Shown here: piece by piece, positions 33,770 to 44,390 of the stretch
Position numbering within the stretch: position 1 is the stretch's first letter
Layout of the letters: every line of letters starts with the position of its first letter
Origin: Voacanga thouarsii
Taxonomy: Eukaryota > Streptophyta > Magnoliopsida > Gentianales > Apocynaceae
Assembly (NCBI GenBank): GCA_026120185.1
Contig: JANUWF010001218.1
Coordinates: 3,596,001-3,660,000 of the forward strand
Length of the DNA stretch: 64,000 nt
Reading direction: 5' to 3'
Notes under the pieces: model-generated
The model's database searches: none
What the model saw: the letters and a program-made list of their open reading frames with translations, nothing else
Told to the model about the DNA's origin: nothing
Program-made: the position numbers and the translations under genes

Positions 33770-34762
33770 TGTGGCTTTTCTTGGTATTGTGAGTGTTTTA
33801 GTTGGCTAACTGTTCAGTTCAACAATGGGACCAAAAAAACAGAGATTCTTATGACAAAAAGGAGAAGACAAAATAACAACCTACACTCTATCAAACCCTT
33901 GAAGAACTAAGCTTCAAAGACTCTCAAGAAAAGTAGATAGTTCTACTATAATCTCACCACAATATCCTTAAAGCAACAAAAGCAAATAAGAATAAATAAA
34001 ATAGAGAAAATAGGCACCCAAATATTGGATTTCAAACAAACCTTAGAAGAATAAAGCAACTAAGAACCATTCAAAGAAAATAATATTGGATTATCTAAAA
34101 GATTTATAGACTCGTACATAAGTAGGACTAATCCTTAAGTTTGGTCTTGAACAAGATGAACAAGGAGGCTAGGACCTCTCAATATTCTCTCTCAAATTTG
34201 AATTGAAGTAAAGTGTGTTGTGTTGTCAAATCACTAAAGGTACTATTTATACTACCCTAACCCTAACTAAGATAATACCTGGGGTTCTATTACAGTTTAG
34301 GATCATAATAAGTCTTTGCAAGTAATTAAAATTGAAGAAAATTAGAGAAAACATTAAAAACACAGAGCAGTCGTCGACTGCCCAGGGGGAAGCCGGCGCC
34401 GGTTTGGACATCACAGCCTGCGCTTGCTGGGTTCTGTCTTCGGGCCGGTCTTGTTGTGATTTGAGACGGCTGCTAGGGTAGATTTGAGCCGGCACAGGTT
34501 TGGCTGCTAGGAGCTAGCACCGGCTGTCCTCTGGAAAGCTTCCCTTGGTCAAGTTTCGTCCACCTTTGCTGCCGGTTTGACTTCTTGTTGGGATCCTTTA
34601 TGGATGGTCATCAATATAAACTATTAGCTAATTTCCTCAATCTTCTAATCCTCTTTTATCCTCAAGCATAGTTTGATGATCAATTGAACATCATCTTGAA
34701 ACTTCGTGGACCTAACTCTTGTCATTGGACCTTGTCCTCCATGATGAAGTGGAGTCTCATCA
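33770..34762 (-). mobile_element. Minus-strand LTR inside the plastid mosaic
   Basis: Reads on the minus strand from TGATGAGACTCC (34762), preceded by the purine-rich AAAGAAGATTGAACC, to ...AAAAGCCACA (33770). TATA box TATAAATA (complement of 34244-34251). Just beyond the end is a degenerate primer-binding site at 33750-33763 (TTTGTATCAGAAC). GC-rich GCCGGCGCCGGTTT at about 34389-34402 lies upstream of the TATA box. Length 993 bp. No coding region was found beside it, so a solo LTR or truncated element. Confidence 0.55.
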
Positions 34763-35012
34763 GGTTCAATCTTCTTTCAAGATTATCCTATGTAGAATAG
34801 GAAGAAGTGCTCTTAGTCTTAGGGGAAGGAGAAACTATTCGTACTTATAACTCAAGTTAGATAACTATCAAATAATTTAAAAGAAATTTGTTAGGTAATT
34901 TCATTTATTGAGTGGTCTTTACCCTTTTTTTTTTTTTTGTCTCAGTTCAAATATCTATTTAGATTCTTAAGTCTGGCCCACCAGTTGGTGAGACGATTAA
35001 AACGTGTTTCCT

Positions 35013-35205
35013 GAACTTTTCTTGCTCTATCTCAAAGTATCTATTTACTCGAAACCGATATGCTTCCATTTTCACTTTTTGTAAGTGAGCCCAGGCCCTT
35101 TCTAGTTGTTCAATGGCCCCTCCACGAAGTTCTTCTTAGTTTCAAATAGTATTCAAGATTCTCTATTTTTTATTAGTTAATAAATCACTTAATGAAAGTG
35201 GATTA
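35013..35205 (-). pseudogene. atpF: Plastid atpF exon 2 fragment
   Basis: The minus strand reads LSDLLTNKK, stop, RILNTI, stop, then [20 protein letters not shown] and [20 protein letters not shown], the stalk region of plastid ATP synthase subunit b (CF0-I). Three changes create stops. Beyond EQEK the similarity ends. Confidence 0.85.
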
Positions 35206-35363
35206 TCTTTCCATTTGATTCAAAGCTTACATAATCCCTTCCCCAACCAAACGTGAATCTTTCAACTTAGCTATCCTACTCAATTACTTTAAAAAATTCT
35301 CATATCTTTTTTTGGATGTAATGGGCCTCTCCTCTCTTCTTTGTTTGTTCATATTTTCATATT

Positions 35364-35365
<2 letters not shown>

Positions 35366-35408
<43 letters not shown>
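35366..35408 (+). repeat. (TA)n microsatellite
   Basis: About 21 TA units followed by GATATAGATA. Confidence 0.95.
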
Positions 35409-35410
<2 letters not shown>

Positions 35411-36237
35411 TATAGATAAAACACTTCAAATCCAATCCTTTTTTCTCAAGCCATACGAGGATCCTATATATTTGTTTATCATTATAGACAATCCCATTTA
35501 TATTATTTATTATATGGAATTCAAACTTGAACTCTATTTCCACTATGATTTATTATTTTTCTTCCATTGGCTTTTTTATATTTCAGCCTATCGACCTTTT
35601 TCATAGACGAATTCCGCACATTTCCACATCTAGGATTTACATATACAACATATACCGCTATCAAGGGGAAAAAAGATAAAACTAAATAAAACGGATTAGG
35701 AATTCAAATTCAAGTTTGAAACTCATGTAATTAATAATTAGAATTAAATTCTTTTGGAAAACCCCAAAAATTTGGATAGATCCAGAAAAGTCTCCTTCGT
35801 TAGATAGAATTAATTAAAATGTGATAGAAATTTCAATTATGCTCATATTCATTATTGAAAGAATTGGGTTCAAGCTTTGCCCAACCCCTTCTCATCAATG
35901 GACTCCTGACGTATACAAAGGAGTGTGGTTCGTTTGAGAAATTCCTAACTTGATAAGAATAATTTTGATTTGCTTGTTCCCTAAAACATTTCATTGTATA
36001 GATATTGTAGAGAGTTGAGAATTCGAATTTCTTTCAATTCAAAGAATAGGATGAATAACAATCTAACAGTGTTCACGACACGATAGATAAGTTGATAAGC
36101 TAATGATTTTTTTTTCTGTGTTTCAAAATATGGTTAACTAATATGTTAACTAATCGATTATGATAAATTGAATTAGATTTGGCTGTTCTTTCTTCTGTAG
36201 CACCTCGACGTGACATGAGCTAGAAGGAAAATCCATG
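35409..36237. other. Probable plastid spacer DNA, gene not identified
   Basis: CATCTAGGATTTACATATAC at about 35627 recalls plastid intergenic DNA (possibly atpB-rbcL). The rest is AT-rich with no open frame of note. Confidence 0.35.
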
Positions 36238-36350
36238 GACCAACCCCATTATCTCCACCTCATAGGAACTATGAGGTCACACCAAGGACACCTTTAGCAT
36301 CCAGGGGTTACAGACGGACCATAGAACTCTATTCAATAAGTGGAATGCAT
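36238..36350 (+). pseudogene. Plastid inverted-repeat rRNA-operon spacer fragment
   Basis: CATTATCTCCACCTCATAGG then AACTATGAGGTCACACCAAG, CATCCAGGGGT and CCATAGAACTCTATTCAATA match, by recall, the conserved spacer/tRNA-intron DNA near trnI and trnA of the plastid rRNA operon. Non-coding. Confidence 0.6.
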
Positions 36351-36471
36351 TAACTATTTGCTCTTTGAATAAGGTTCTAGCACCATGCCAAATGTGTTTG
36401 AAAAAGAAGAGCAAAGCAAATGAAGCATGCCCAAAAGTAAGTTGAATAAATCAAAAAGCCAACTAAGGTTC

Positions 36472-36555
36472 ATGGCCACGGGTAAAGATATCCGAGTAAG
36501 GGTGATTTTGGAATGTAGCAGTTGTGTCCAAAAGGAAGTTAATAGCGTATCGAGT
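36472..36555 (+). pseudogene. rpl33: Plastid rpl33 fragment
   Basis: From ATG 36472: [20 protein letters not shown] then KEVN, the N-terminal third of plastid ribosomal protein L33 including the first Cys-x2-Cys (CSSC). After about 36550 the frame continues with unrelated residues, so the 3' part is lost. Confidence 0.85.
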
Positions 36556-36733
36556 TTCGATGACATTGAAGAAAGATTTTTCAAATCCTTTTTCTTTTTC
36601 GAAATCAATTTTTCCTTGTTCTTGGTCTAAAAAAGAAGAAAGTTTTCTTTAATTTTAGTTCTATTTCAAATTCACTAGTTAAAGGTAAAAAAAAAAAAAA
36701 TCATTTCTATTAATTTTTTTTTATCAAAAATAT

Positions 36734-36945
36734 TCATTTTTTGTTTAAATCCTTGGTAATCGGGATATGGAAAAGGATAGCATACATCCGATTTATACCA
36801 AACATTTTTCTTAAATTTTCTATCAACATTTTATAAGGTAAAAGCCTTATTTTCATTGTTACTCGATAGGTTACAGTTAAGAAAGAATCATATATTTTAG
36901 GAAAATATTCATTTTTAATATCGTCATTATACAATCGAGTTCTTA
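36734..36945 (-). pseudogene. ycf1: Plastid ycf1 (Tic214) fragment
   Basis: The minus strand reads NEYFPKIYDSFLTVTYRV, then LPYKMLIENLRKMFGINRMY. This corresponds to the LLPRIYDPFLNGPYRG-like block of Ycf1 in the large C-terminal region, with substitutions. Only about 65 residues are present. Confidence 0.7.
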
Positions 36946-37745
36946 TTTTGAGTATATCTAGAAAAACGATTCATTGTCTAGAGTTTCAATTCGATTTCTA
37001 AATTCTTTACTTATATTATTCTTTTTTATGTGGCATAAATCTAATGGTTATCAAAAGGGGCTTTTGCTATTGCAGACCAAGATATTTTTCTTTTTAGTAT
37101 TTTTCTAAAAATTGACAAGCTGGGTGGATAGGTAAAAAAAACTTTTTGTTTTCCATTACTTTGGCATGTGTTAAAGAAATATTGTGACATTTCATTTCGT
37201 ACAGCCTTTTCAAATTGATTATTTTTTTATGTAATGAAGTAGGCGATTCTATCGGTTATAATCGAAAAGAAGAGTCTCAAGAAATTTTTCAAAAAGGAAG
37301 AGTTTTCCTTTTTTATTTAAATTTTCTTGATTCCCCTACCTATTCAAATAAGAATCATAAATGGGGCTTTTGTTATAGCATGTCTCTATAAAGTGAAAGT
37401 TGAATTCATCATTTGTTTTTTCCTTTCCATTTATTCGGATTTCTTCCGTTTCATCAATTTTGTTGAGATCCTCCTTTTCTTCCAAAAAAAGAAAGCAGAT
37501 AATCCTTATCTAAAATCCCATTTGATCAAATTCGTACCCCTTCTCTATGAAAGAATAGGAATACGGTAAAAGTATATTCTTGATTAGGGGTTGCCAAAAA
37601 GATATCTTTTCTCTTTTTGCTTTTACCTTTTACTAGAATTTAAATTTAAAGTGAATTTTCTATCCAACCGAGTATTGATTGGATACCCGAGGACTCATCT
37701 CTACCCCTGTGGGGATTGAGCGACAGAAGTTTTGAGAATTTAAGA
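36946..37745. other. Plastid-like AT-rich stretch without an assigned gene
   Basis: Includes an 80-codon open frame at 37327-37569 (ends LKSHLIKFVPLLYERIGIR) that I do not recognise. The last part (GAGGACTCATCTCTACCCCT near 37690, TGTGGGGATTGAGCGACAGA) may be spacer between 23S and 4.5S rRNA. Confidence 0.4.
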
Positions 37746-37848
37746 GAAGGTCACGGCAAGACAAGCCGTTTATCATTATGATAAGTGTTAAGTGGAAGTG
37801 CAGTGATGTCTACAGCTAAGGCATCCTAACAAACCGGTAGACTTGAAC
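37746..37848 (+). pseudogene. rrn4.5: Plastid 4.5S rRNA copy
   Basis: 103 nt from GAAGGTCACGGCAAGACAAG to CGGTAGACTTGAAC, full length for plastid 4.5S rRNA. Compared with the usual sequence from memory there are several transitions (for example GCGAGACGAGCC is GCAAGACAAGCC here, and ATGCAGCTGAGG is CTACAGCTAAGG), the C-to-T and G-to-A pattern expected of methylated nuclear DNA. The downstream spacer (CCTACATGACC...CAATTCGATCAGGCA) is also plastid-like. Not expected to be expressed. Confidence 0.85.
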
Positions 37849-38070
37849 CTTATTCCTACATGACCTGATCAATTCGATCAGGCAGTCGCCATCTATTTTC
37901 ATTGTTCAAATCTTTAACAACATGAAAAAAATATTATTCAACTCTTTGACAACATGAAAAAACCAAAAGCTTTGTCCTTCTATCTCGAGGGAGGGTGAAT
38001 GTATAACAACACTAAAAAAAGGAAAGGGAGAATAGAATGGATAAATAGTTGAGGAGGCAAATAGACTTTT

Positions 38071-38108
38071 GGGTGATAGAGGGACTTGAACCCTCACGAT
38101 TTTTTAAG
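38071..38108 (-). pseudogene. trnL-UAA: 3' exon of plastid trnL-UAA
   Basis: The minus strand reads AAAAAATCGTGAGGGTTCAA then GTCCCTCTATCACCC, the T-arm and acceptor 3' half of trnL(UAA), with ATCACCC for the usual ATCCCC. Upstream (minus) GAAAATCTGTTGACTT is the intron end, and downstream is trnL-trnF type spacer. The 5' exon is absent. Confidence 0.8.
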
Positions 38109-38109
38109 T

Positions 38110-39851
38110 CAACAGATTTTCCTCTTACAATAAACAATATAATAAAAGAAAAGACGGATATTAATATCGGCATACATTTTAACAAAATATAACCTTCTAT
38201 TATACACTTTATAATCATATTCTACTCAAAAAGTAGTAAAGATATTCGCGAATGAATCATTTTTGAATAATGAAATCCAAGGGGTGTTAACTGCTAAAAA
38301 ATCGATTGTATATTATTATTGTTTCGGATTTTTTTTTCTCTCATTGAAAAGATCAAACGCTGAATTCACTTATTATTATTTTTTTTTTTGGGATTCAAGT
38401 AGATTAGAATATGTAATTGAATCTTTTTTTTTTTTTATATATTCTCTACAAAATCCTATAACTTAGCTTAATAAGTATAAGTCTAAGTGACAGAATTCTT
38501 TTTGTAGAAATGTTTTATCAATTCCCTTCCATTTGTTCTGTTACAAATTTGAATTAAAAAAATTCCAAAAATTCAAATTTAAGTAGAAAATTCTATTTGT
38601 TTATCTATTTCTATGTATTTCATACATTCCACTCCATATATGGAGTTAGGTAAAATTTCATGTGATTCAATAAATAGAATATAAATCCCATCATTACTAG
38701 ATCATCTATAAAATTTAGTGAAGAATGAACCAATAGTAAATAGAAAAATGTCTTCCTCACTACTATAGTCTTTAGCGAGAAAAAATTTCGTGACAGAAGG
38801 TGAAAAAATTTGGTTGCCAAAGACACAATTTTATTGCAACAGTCCTATGTTATCAAAGAGAAAGTATTATCCACAAGGAAAATCTACTTTCCCCATTCTT
38901 ATTAAGCCTTTTAATTGTTGTTTCAACGACAAGAAAAGAAAATTTCATCTACAAATTACAAAAAGGAAAGGTACAAAAATTGACAAGAAAGACAACAAAC
39001 AAATTTAAAAAATTAGAATACACAGCACTACCAAAGTTTTATCTGCAGTGGCTTATGATACTATGCACAAAATCCTTCAGAAAATAGGCATGAATTCACA
39101 AAGCAACTGTAAATTGGCAACCGAACATAAAAAATACAATAAATGCCAAAATAAAATTAGTAAAATTTCCTAAAACCTAAAATAATTGCAATTCCTTATA
39201 ATTCATCACTTTTGTTTTCTTTTCACAAATCAAAGCTAAATAAACAGAGAAACCAAAACTCATTCACTTAAGGCATTTTACTTAGCTTTGTGATTGAGGT
39301 TAGGTACTGAAAGCTTACTATAAATGAGCAAAATATGCCATAAAATACCTTTTGAAAAATATGGAAATCAGAGAGAGGTGGTGGTGGCATGATGAACAAC
39401 AAGCAGTGCAGTTAGCTTGAAGTGTAGTAGTGGTATTCAATTTAAATTTGTTTGTGCATGAAGTGGGAACTAAGCTAAATAGAGACTAGGTTATTTATTA
39501 ACGGTAAGAAAACAAGTCTTTTCTAGATACATAGATAGAAAGAGCTGCAGTAACCTTCTTGTAGACTGTATAAGTAGGGATTTTCATGAGGAGTAAGAAG
39601 CTAGCGAAAACAAAGAGTAAGGACTGGCCAAAATTGAATAAACCCCTCGCATAAAGATATAAAGTAGGGACCCAAAGATCTTAGAAAGAGTGGTTTTTGT
39701 TGATATTTTCTAAAGCCATAGTTGGCTGGTTGCTTGAAGATGAGGCTTTAGCCTCTGTGTATGTGGGAAACAGAGAGCGATGGGTGGCATTCTGCTAGGT
39801 ATTGAATCCAAACAAGATTGAAGAACTTGAACACAAATTTTGTGTAGAATT
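38110..39851. other. AT-rich DNA, plastid-like at first, then unassigned nuclear sequence
   Basis: 38200-38790 looks like plastid spacer (T runs, TCATGTGATTCAATAAATAG) but no gene is seen. From about 38800 to 39850 there are only short chance frames; no element ends were found. Confidence 0.35.
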
Positions 39852-41120
39852 AATTGTTGGGAAAAATATTCCTATTACCCCACAAACTATCATTAATAAA
39901 AAATAATAAAGCAACCACAGAGAAAAATAACAAGACAAGGATTTACGTGAAAAACTCCAAAAAATAGAGAAAAACCATGACCGTTGTCAAAAGACAATTG
40001 AGAAAAATATTCACTATGTAAAAAATTATTACAACCACACAATATCAAATACAATATTTTTATCACACCCAAAATCCAAGAAAAATACCTAGTGACTAAC
40101 AAAAAAAAAATTCTACTACCAAGACATTGTCTAATACTGACAATAATAATTATTATCATACTCCACCATAAAGAGTATATCCACTTGAAATGAACATTAA
40201 TTTCAATAATTTCACCTCAGCCCATGTCGACAACTATGGTGTAACTTCCATGCTGATTTTTCAAAAGTTCATTAGTCATCGACATTCTTTTATTCCACCA
40301 CACACCTTGTATAATCATCAGCCAATGCCCGTATATAAATTCGTGAACATGCTACCAATCATACGTCCTCTTTCATGACATCTCCAGTGGTAGCAATCAT
40401 GCCATGAGGACATATTTTTATGTTTAAAACAATTCATCATCTTCATCTACTAGGGAAACTACATTGGTAATATTATCTTTGAAGCTATTGGCCGAACTAA
40501 CTCCACACTTCTTGCAGTTTTTCTCAACATCAAATTTAGTTGTTGACATTTTTTCTGTACTTTTAATTCAGTGTAAAAACACGCACTAAAACTCCACCGC
40601 ACCAAATGTACTTGTAGGCTTAATATATAGAGTAAATAATAATCTAACTTATTTTCTGATATGGAGGGTCCACCTTAGTGGCAACAACAAAGTATACGAT
40701 AAGTAGATATTAATATCCCCAATAAGACTCTTATACCAGTTGTTGGAAAAAATATCTCTATTACCCCCACAGACTACCTTTAATAAAAATAATCAAGCAA
40801 CCACATAGAAAAATAACAAGATAATGATTTACGTGAAAAACTCCAAAAAAATAGAGAAAAATCACGGCTATTGTCAAAAGACAATCGAGAAAAATATTCA
40901 TTATGTGAAAAATTATTACAATCACATAATTTTTTTTTTTTTGAGTTTTACACTCACAACAAACTCTTCTTTGGAGCTGCTTTCTCGTTGGGTGTAAGAC
41001 TTTGCACTCAAGGCATGCCTATATAGGCATGCTAGAGGCCTCAACCTCCATCTTCAATGCCCTTCAATACAATAATAGAGTGGTTGTCCAACCACTCCAA
41101 TAGACAACTCATCATGCTTT
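39852..41120 (-). mobile_element. Internally deleted copia element, minus strand
   Basis: Two direct repeats, 39852-40037 and 40740-40927, share TTGTTGG(G)AAAAAATAT, GATTTACGTGAAAAACTCCA and GTCAAAAGACAAT; in complement this is the R-U5 text of copia LTRs. A degenerate primer-binding site (complement of 40725-40737) abuts the right LTR. On the minus strand a gag start reads MSTTKFDVEKNCKK at about 40540, then stops. The remaining inside (about 0.55 kb) jumps to 3' sequence ending TTTATGGTGGAGTATGATAA before the left LTR (about 39852-40160). The right LTR extends to about 41120 with a TATA-like palindrome GGCATGCCTATATAGGCATGC. It is a short deletion derivative without pol. Confidence 0.6.
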
Positions 41121-41984
41121 GTTTGATTCATGCATAACATTAATTAACAGATCTACAGACCTTTGTGGCTTTTGTATGGAAGCTAAAAACAGGGAACTTG
41201 GGAGCTGCGTGTGTGTATTTGGTGTGAGGATTGAGAAGAAAAAGGGTAGATTTATAGTAACTTAAATTTCATCCTGGCAGCAGCGAAAACAAAAATGGAG
41301 GGAAGGAAAGCAAAATTTGGGAGAATTTGGAAGGTATTTTTTGGACATTATTAATTTAGTTTTGTATTAATATTTTTAAGTTCTATTATTATACCCGAAA
41401 AAAAATGACCAATTTTTGAGTTTGAATTCGAATATCATTTTACAAATTCGAGTTTTAGGCTTAAGCCGTTTTCATAGTAATATATAAAAATATATATATA
41501 TTTATGATTGTTTATTATTCTAAGTTTGACAAGAGTAAAAAATTAACAAAAGTTGTAATATAATAAAAATAAAATATATATGAGTCTTACAAAATTTTTA
41601 TATTAAATCTAAATACATAAAACTAATATGCAAGGGATATTTTGATTATTTTATGATATATAATATATTAAAAACTTTTTAAAGTGTCATGAACATTTCA
41701 AAATAAAATAATAAGTAGGTCAATTTAGTTAAGACGGAATGAGTATTTGGTTTAAAATAAAAAATAAATTGAAGTATCAATTGAATTCGATTGAGTTTCT
41801 AAATTATTGAAAATAGCTCAATATTTTAAATTTTATTTTTAGAACGAAAAAATTAGAAATTTTTTTTTATATAGTGGATTTTTAAATTTGTCTACTTAAA
41901 ATTTGGTATAGTTTAATTCAAGTTTTTAAAAAATTTTACTCGGTCTAGTTCATAACTAAATACTATAATAATATATGAAGTGTG

Positions 41985-42046
<62 letters not shown>

Positions 42047-43182
42047 TGCGCGTGTTAGAAATGACCAATTAATACAGCCATTAACGAACTAAATAATTTA
42101 CGAACAAAACTCAATTGAGATCATTTGTATTTTTTATATATAAGTGTAAACAAGTTGAATCGAACTGAGCCTAAGGATTTTGAGCTTGATTTGTTTATTA
42201 TTTAAATATATTCAAGTTCATTCTTTTATTATTTCAAACTGACATTTTTATCAAACTCGTTCATTCATTCTTTTTTTGTAAAGTTCGAATTTTGTTCATA
42301 TTCAAATTGCTTAAATATAGTTCGAACTGTTAAGTTAGTGTTTCTTAAAAATATATTAATAATAAATTTTCAAAATATATATGAAATTTTGATATATTAA
42401 AATTATATTATAGTTATTATACATATATTATACATTAAAATTATATTATATTAATATTATATTGTTCTCGACATTTGAATGTCCTAAACAGACTCTTAGT
42501 CGTGCGATTATTAAACAAGTTTAAATTCTTATTTGAGGTCAACTCGATTATTAAATGAATGAGCATTGTTCATAAATAGTTCAATTCGTTGACAAGTCTA
42601 GTTTTTTAAAAAGTTTATTTGTTTAATAATCGATTCGAACTCAAATAAGAATATTAACGTAATTAATATATATTCAAATTAATATGATCTTGTTCGTGAA
42701 TAATATAATTAATATAGTACATTATATAATAAATATATTTGTCCTAAGAATACCAAATATAAAAGACATTTCTTTTATATTTATTATATAATATATACTA
42801 CACAAATAGTATTATTAATTTTTAAAAATATATAATTAATAATGTTGGTAACTTTCAATAAGATCAATTTATTACAGATAAATTATATAGTAGGAGTATA
42901 TTTATAAGTATTACATTACTAAGACTATAAATTTAAATTTTATTATTTTTTGTTTAATTGAACCTTTTGTACTATTACCTCAAGTCAAATACTTAATCAA
43001 GTCAAATACTTAAAGTAGTATGTATGTCTTCATGTCTCATTAGTGTGAAATAGAGATGTAATTGGTAGTCCAATTAGTGTTTAATGTCCAAACAATGTCC
43101 ATATTTGTGTGATTAATAATAAAGTATTATTATTTTTTTTGAAAATCATTAACTTAAATTTTTTTAAAAAAAAAACCTATAA
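41121..43182. other. AT-rich intergenic DNA
   Basis: No coding sequence. Contains a (TA)n tract at 41988-42037 followed by TGTGTGTGCGTGCG. At 41700-41745 the text TAAGACGGAATGAGTA resembles the end of a Stowaway MITE. 42140-42600 has CAAACAAG/AATCGAAC-type phrases that may derive from a hAT MITE, not resolved. Confidence 0.4.
41988..42037 (+). repeat. (TA)n then (TG)n microsatellite
   Basis: About 25 TA units leading into TGTGTGTGCGTGCGCG. Confidence 0.95.
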
Positions 43183-43565
43183 TGGCTAGTTTGGATTTTA
43201 CAGAGAGAATAGAAAATAAGAGAAATATTAAGATATATAAGAAAAGAAAAAGAAATAAAGGTGAAGTAAATCATGTCTAATATTATTTGAGAGTTTAAGA
43301 GAAAAAAGAAAAAAAGTGTTCGCAGATTTTATGTGGGAGTTTGGAGGAAAAGAAAGGATAAAAATAAATTTATTAAAATAATTTTATTTTATAACTTTTC
43401 GTTGATATGTTATTTTAGAACAAAATGGATAAAGTTGTTATCTTAATATTTTTTTTATTAGAGGTCTCCCACTTCTGTCCCTCTCCTTCGTGCAAGATTG
43501 TCAAAGATTGACTTTCTCTCAAAATCTCTTATTTTTCTCTCCATTTTGAACTCCCAAACCAGCCT
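43183..43565 (+). mobile_element. Harbinger/Tourist-like MITE
   Basis: 383 bp. Inverted ends TGGCTAGTTTGG and CCAAACCAGCCT, flanked by TAA on both sides (43180-43182 and 43566-43568), the target duplication expected of PIF/Harbinger elements. Non-coding. Confidence 0.62.
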
Positions 43566-43662
43566 TAAATCATTTATAACTTGACTCATTTAGTTTAGAA
43601 AGTTAAATTCAATTAGTTTAAATACTAATTGGACTTGTTTATTTTCTATTAGTTTATATTTT

Positions 43663-43851
43663 AAAATTAAAAAGTGTTATTAAATAAAATAATATTTAAA
43701 ATTAAAGTATTGATTTTTTTTAAAAAAATTCTCCCGTTTATCTAATTATTGAATTAATTTAATTTATAATTTTCAATGGAAAAATTATTAATATTTGCTG
43801 GCCCACTTGAAATCTCTAACGGATAGTTAAACTTGTTAAGAAAAGAGAAAG

Positions 43852-43911
<60 letters not shown>

Positions 43912-44390
43912 ATTTAGGAAAAGTAATTTGATTTTTCTCTTCACAAATTTTAAAAATTTATATTAGTTTATATTTTAAAATTAAAAGTGGTATTAAATAA
44001 AATAAAATTTAAAACAAAACTATTGATTTAAAAAAAAAAATCTCACTATACTTATCTAATTATTGAATTATTTTAATTTATTATTTTCAATGTAAAAATG
44101 ATTAATATTTGATGGTCTACTTGAAATTTCCTACGGATTAGCTGAACTTGTTGGGGAAAAGAGAAAATATCCTAAATATATTTAATATCAAAATAATTAG
44201 GAAAAGATTTTTTTTTTTTTACAGATTTTAAAAACTTGTATACTTTTTATTTTCAAAATTAAAAGTTCTGTTAAATAAAATAATATTTAAAATTAAAATA
44301 TTGATTTTTTAAAATTTTCTTACTACACCTGTTTATCTAATTATTAAATTATGTTAATTTATTATTTTTAATACAAAAATATATTACTTT
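43663..44390 (+). repeat. Degenerate tandem array, three ~270-305-bp units
   Basis: Units start near 43663, 43967 and 44237. Each has TATTTTAAAATTAAAA (or a variant), TAAATAAAATAA, TATTGATTT, TTATCTAATTATTGAATTA and TTTTCAATG(G/T)AAAAA; the first two also share GAACTTGTTGGGGAAAAGAG-type ends. A long (TA)n at about 43855-43908 sits at the end of unit 1. No gene. Confidence 0.75.

Larger units (their letters stand above)
32798..38800. other. Nuclear plastid-DNA mosaic (NUPT)
   Basis: At least nine recognisable plastid pieces from different plastid regions (rpoB, rps7, group II intron 3' end, atpF, rRNA-operon spacer, rpl33, ycf1, 4.5S rRNA, trnL-UAA) lie within 6 kb, in mixed orientation, all mutated or truncated. 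Their order does not follow a normal plastid map. An LTR (33770-34762) splits the block. Parts between named pieces (35590-36230, 37000-37740, 38110-38800) have plastid-spacer style (AT-rich with runs of T) but I cannot assign them. Confidence 0.8.

Noticed and set aside
34970..35012. tRNA-like text GTCTGGCCCACCAGTTGGTG
   Set aside because: No paired acceptor or anticodon arms could be drawn; lies at the broken end of the atpF fragment.
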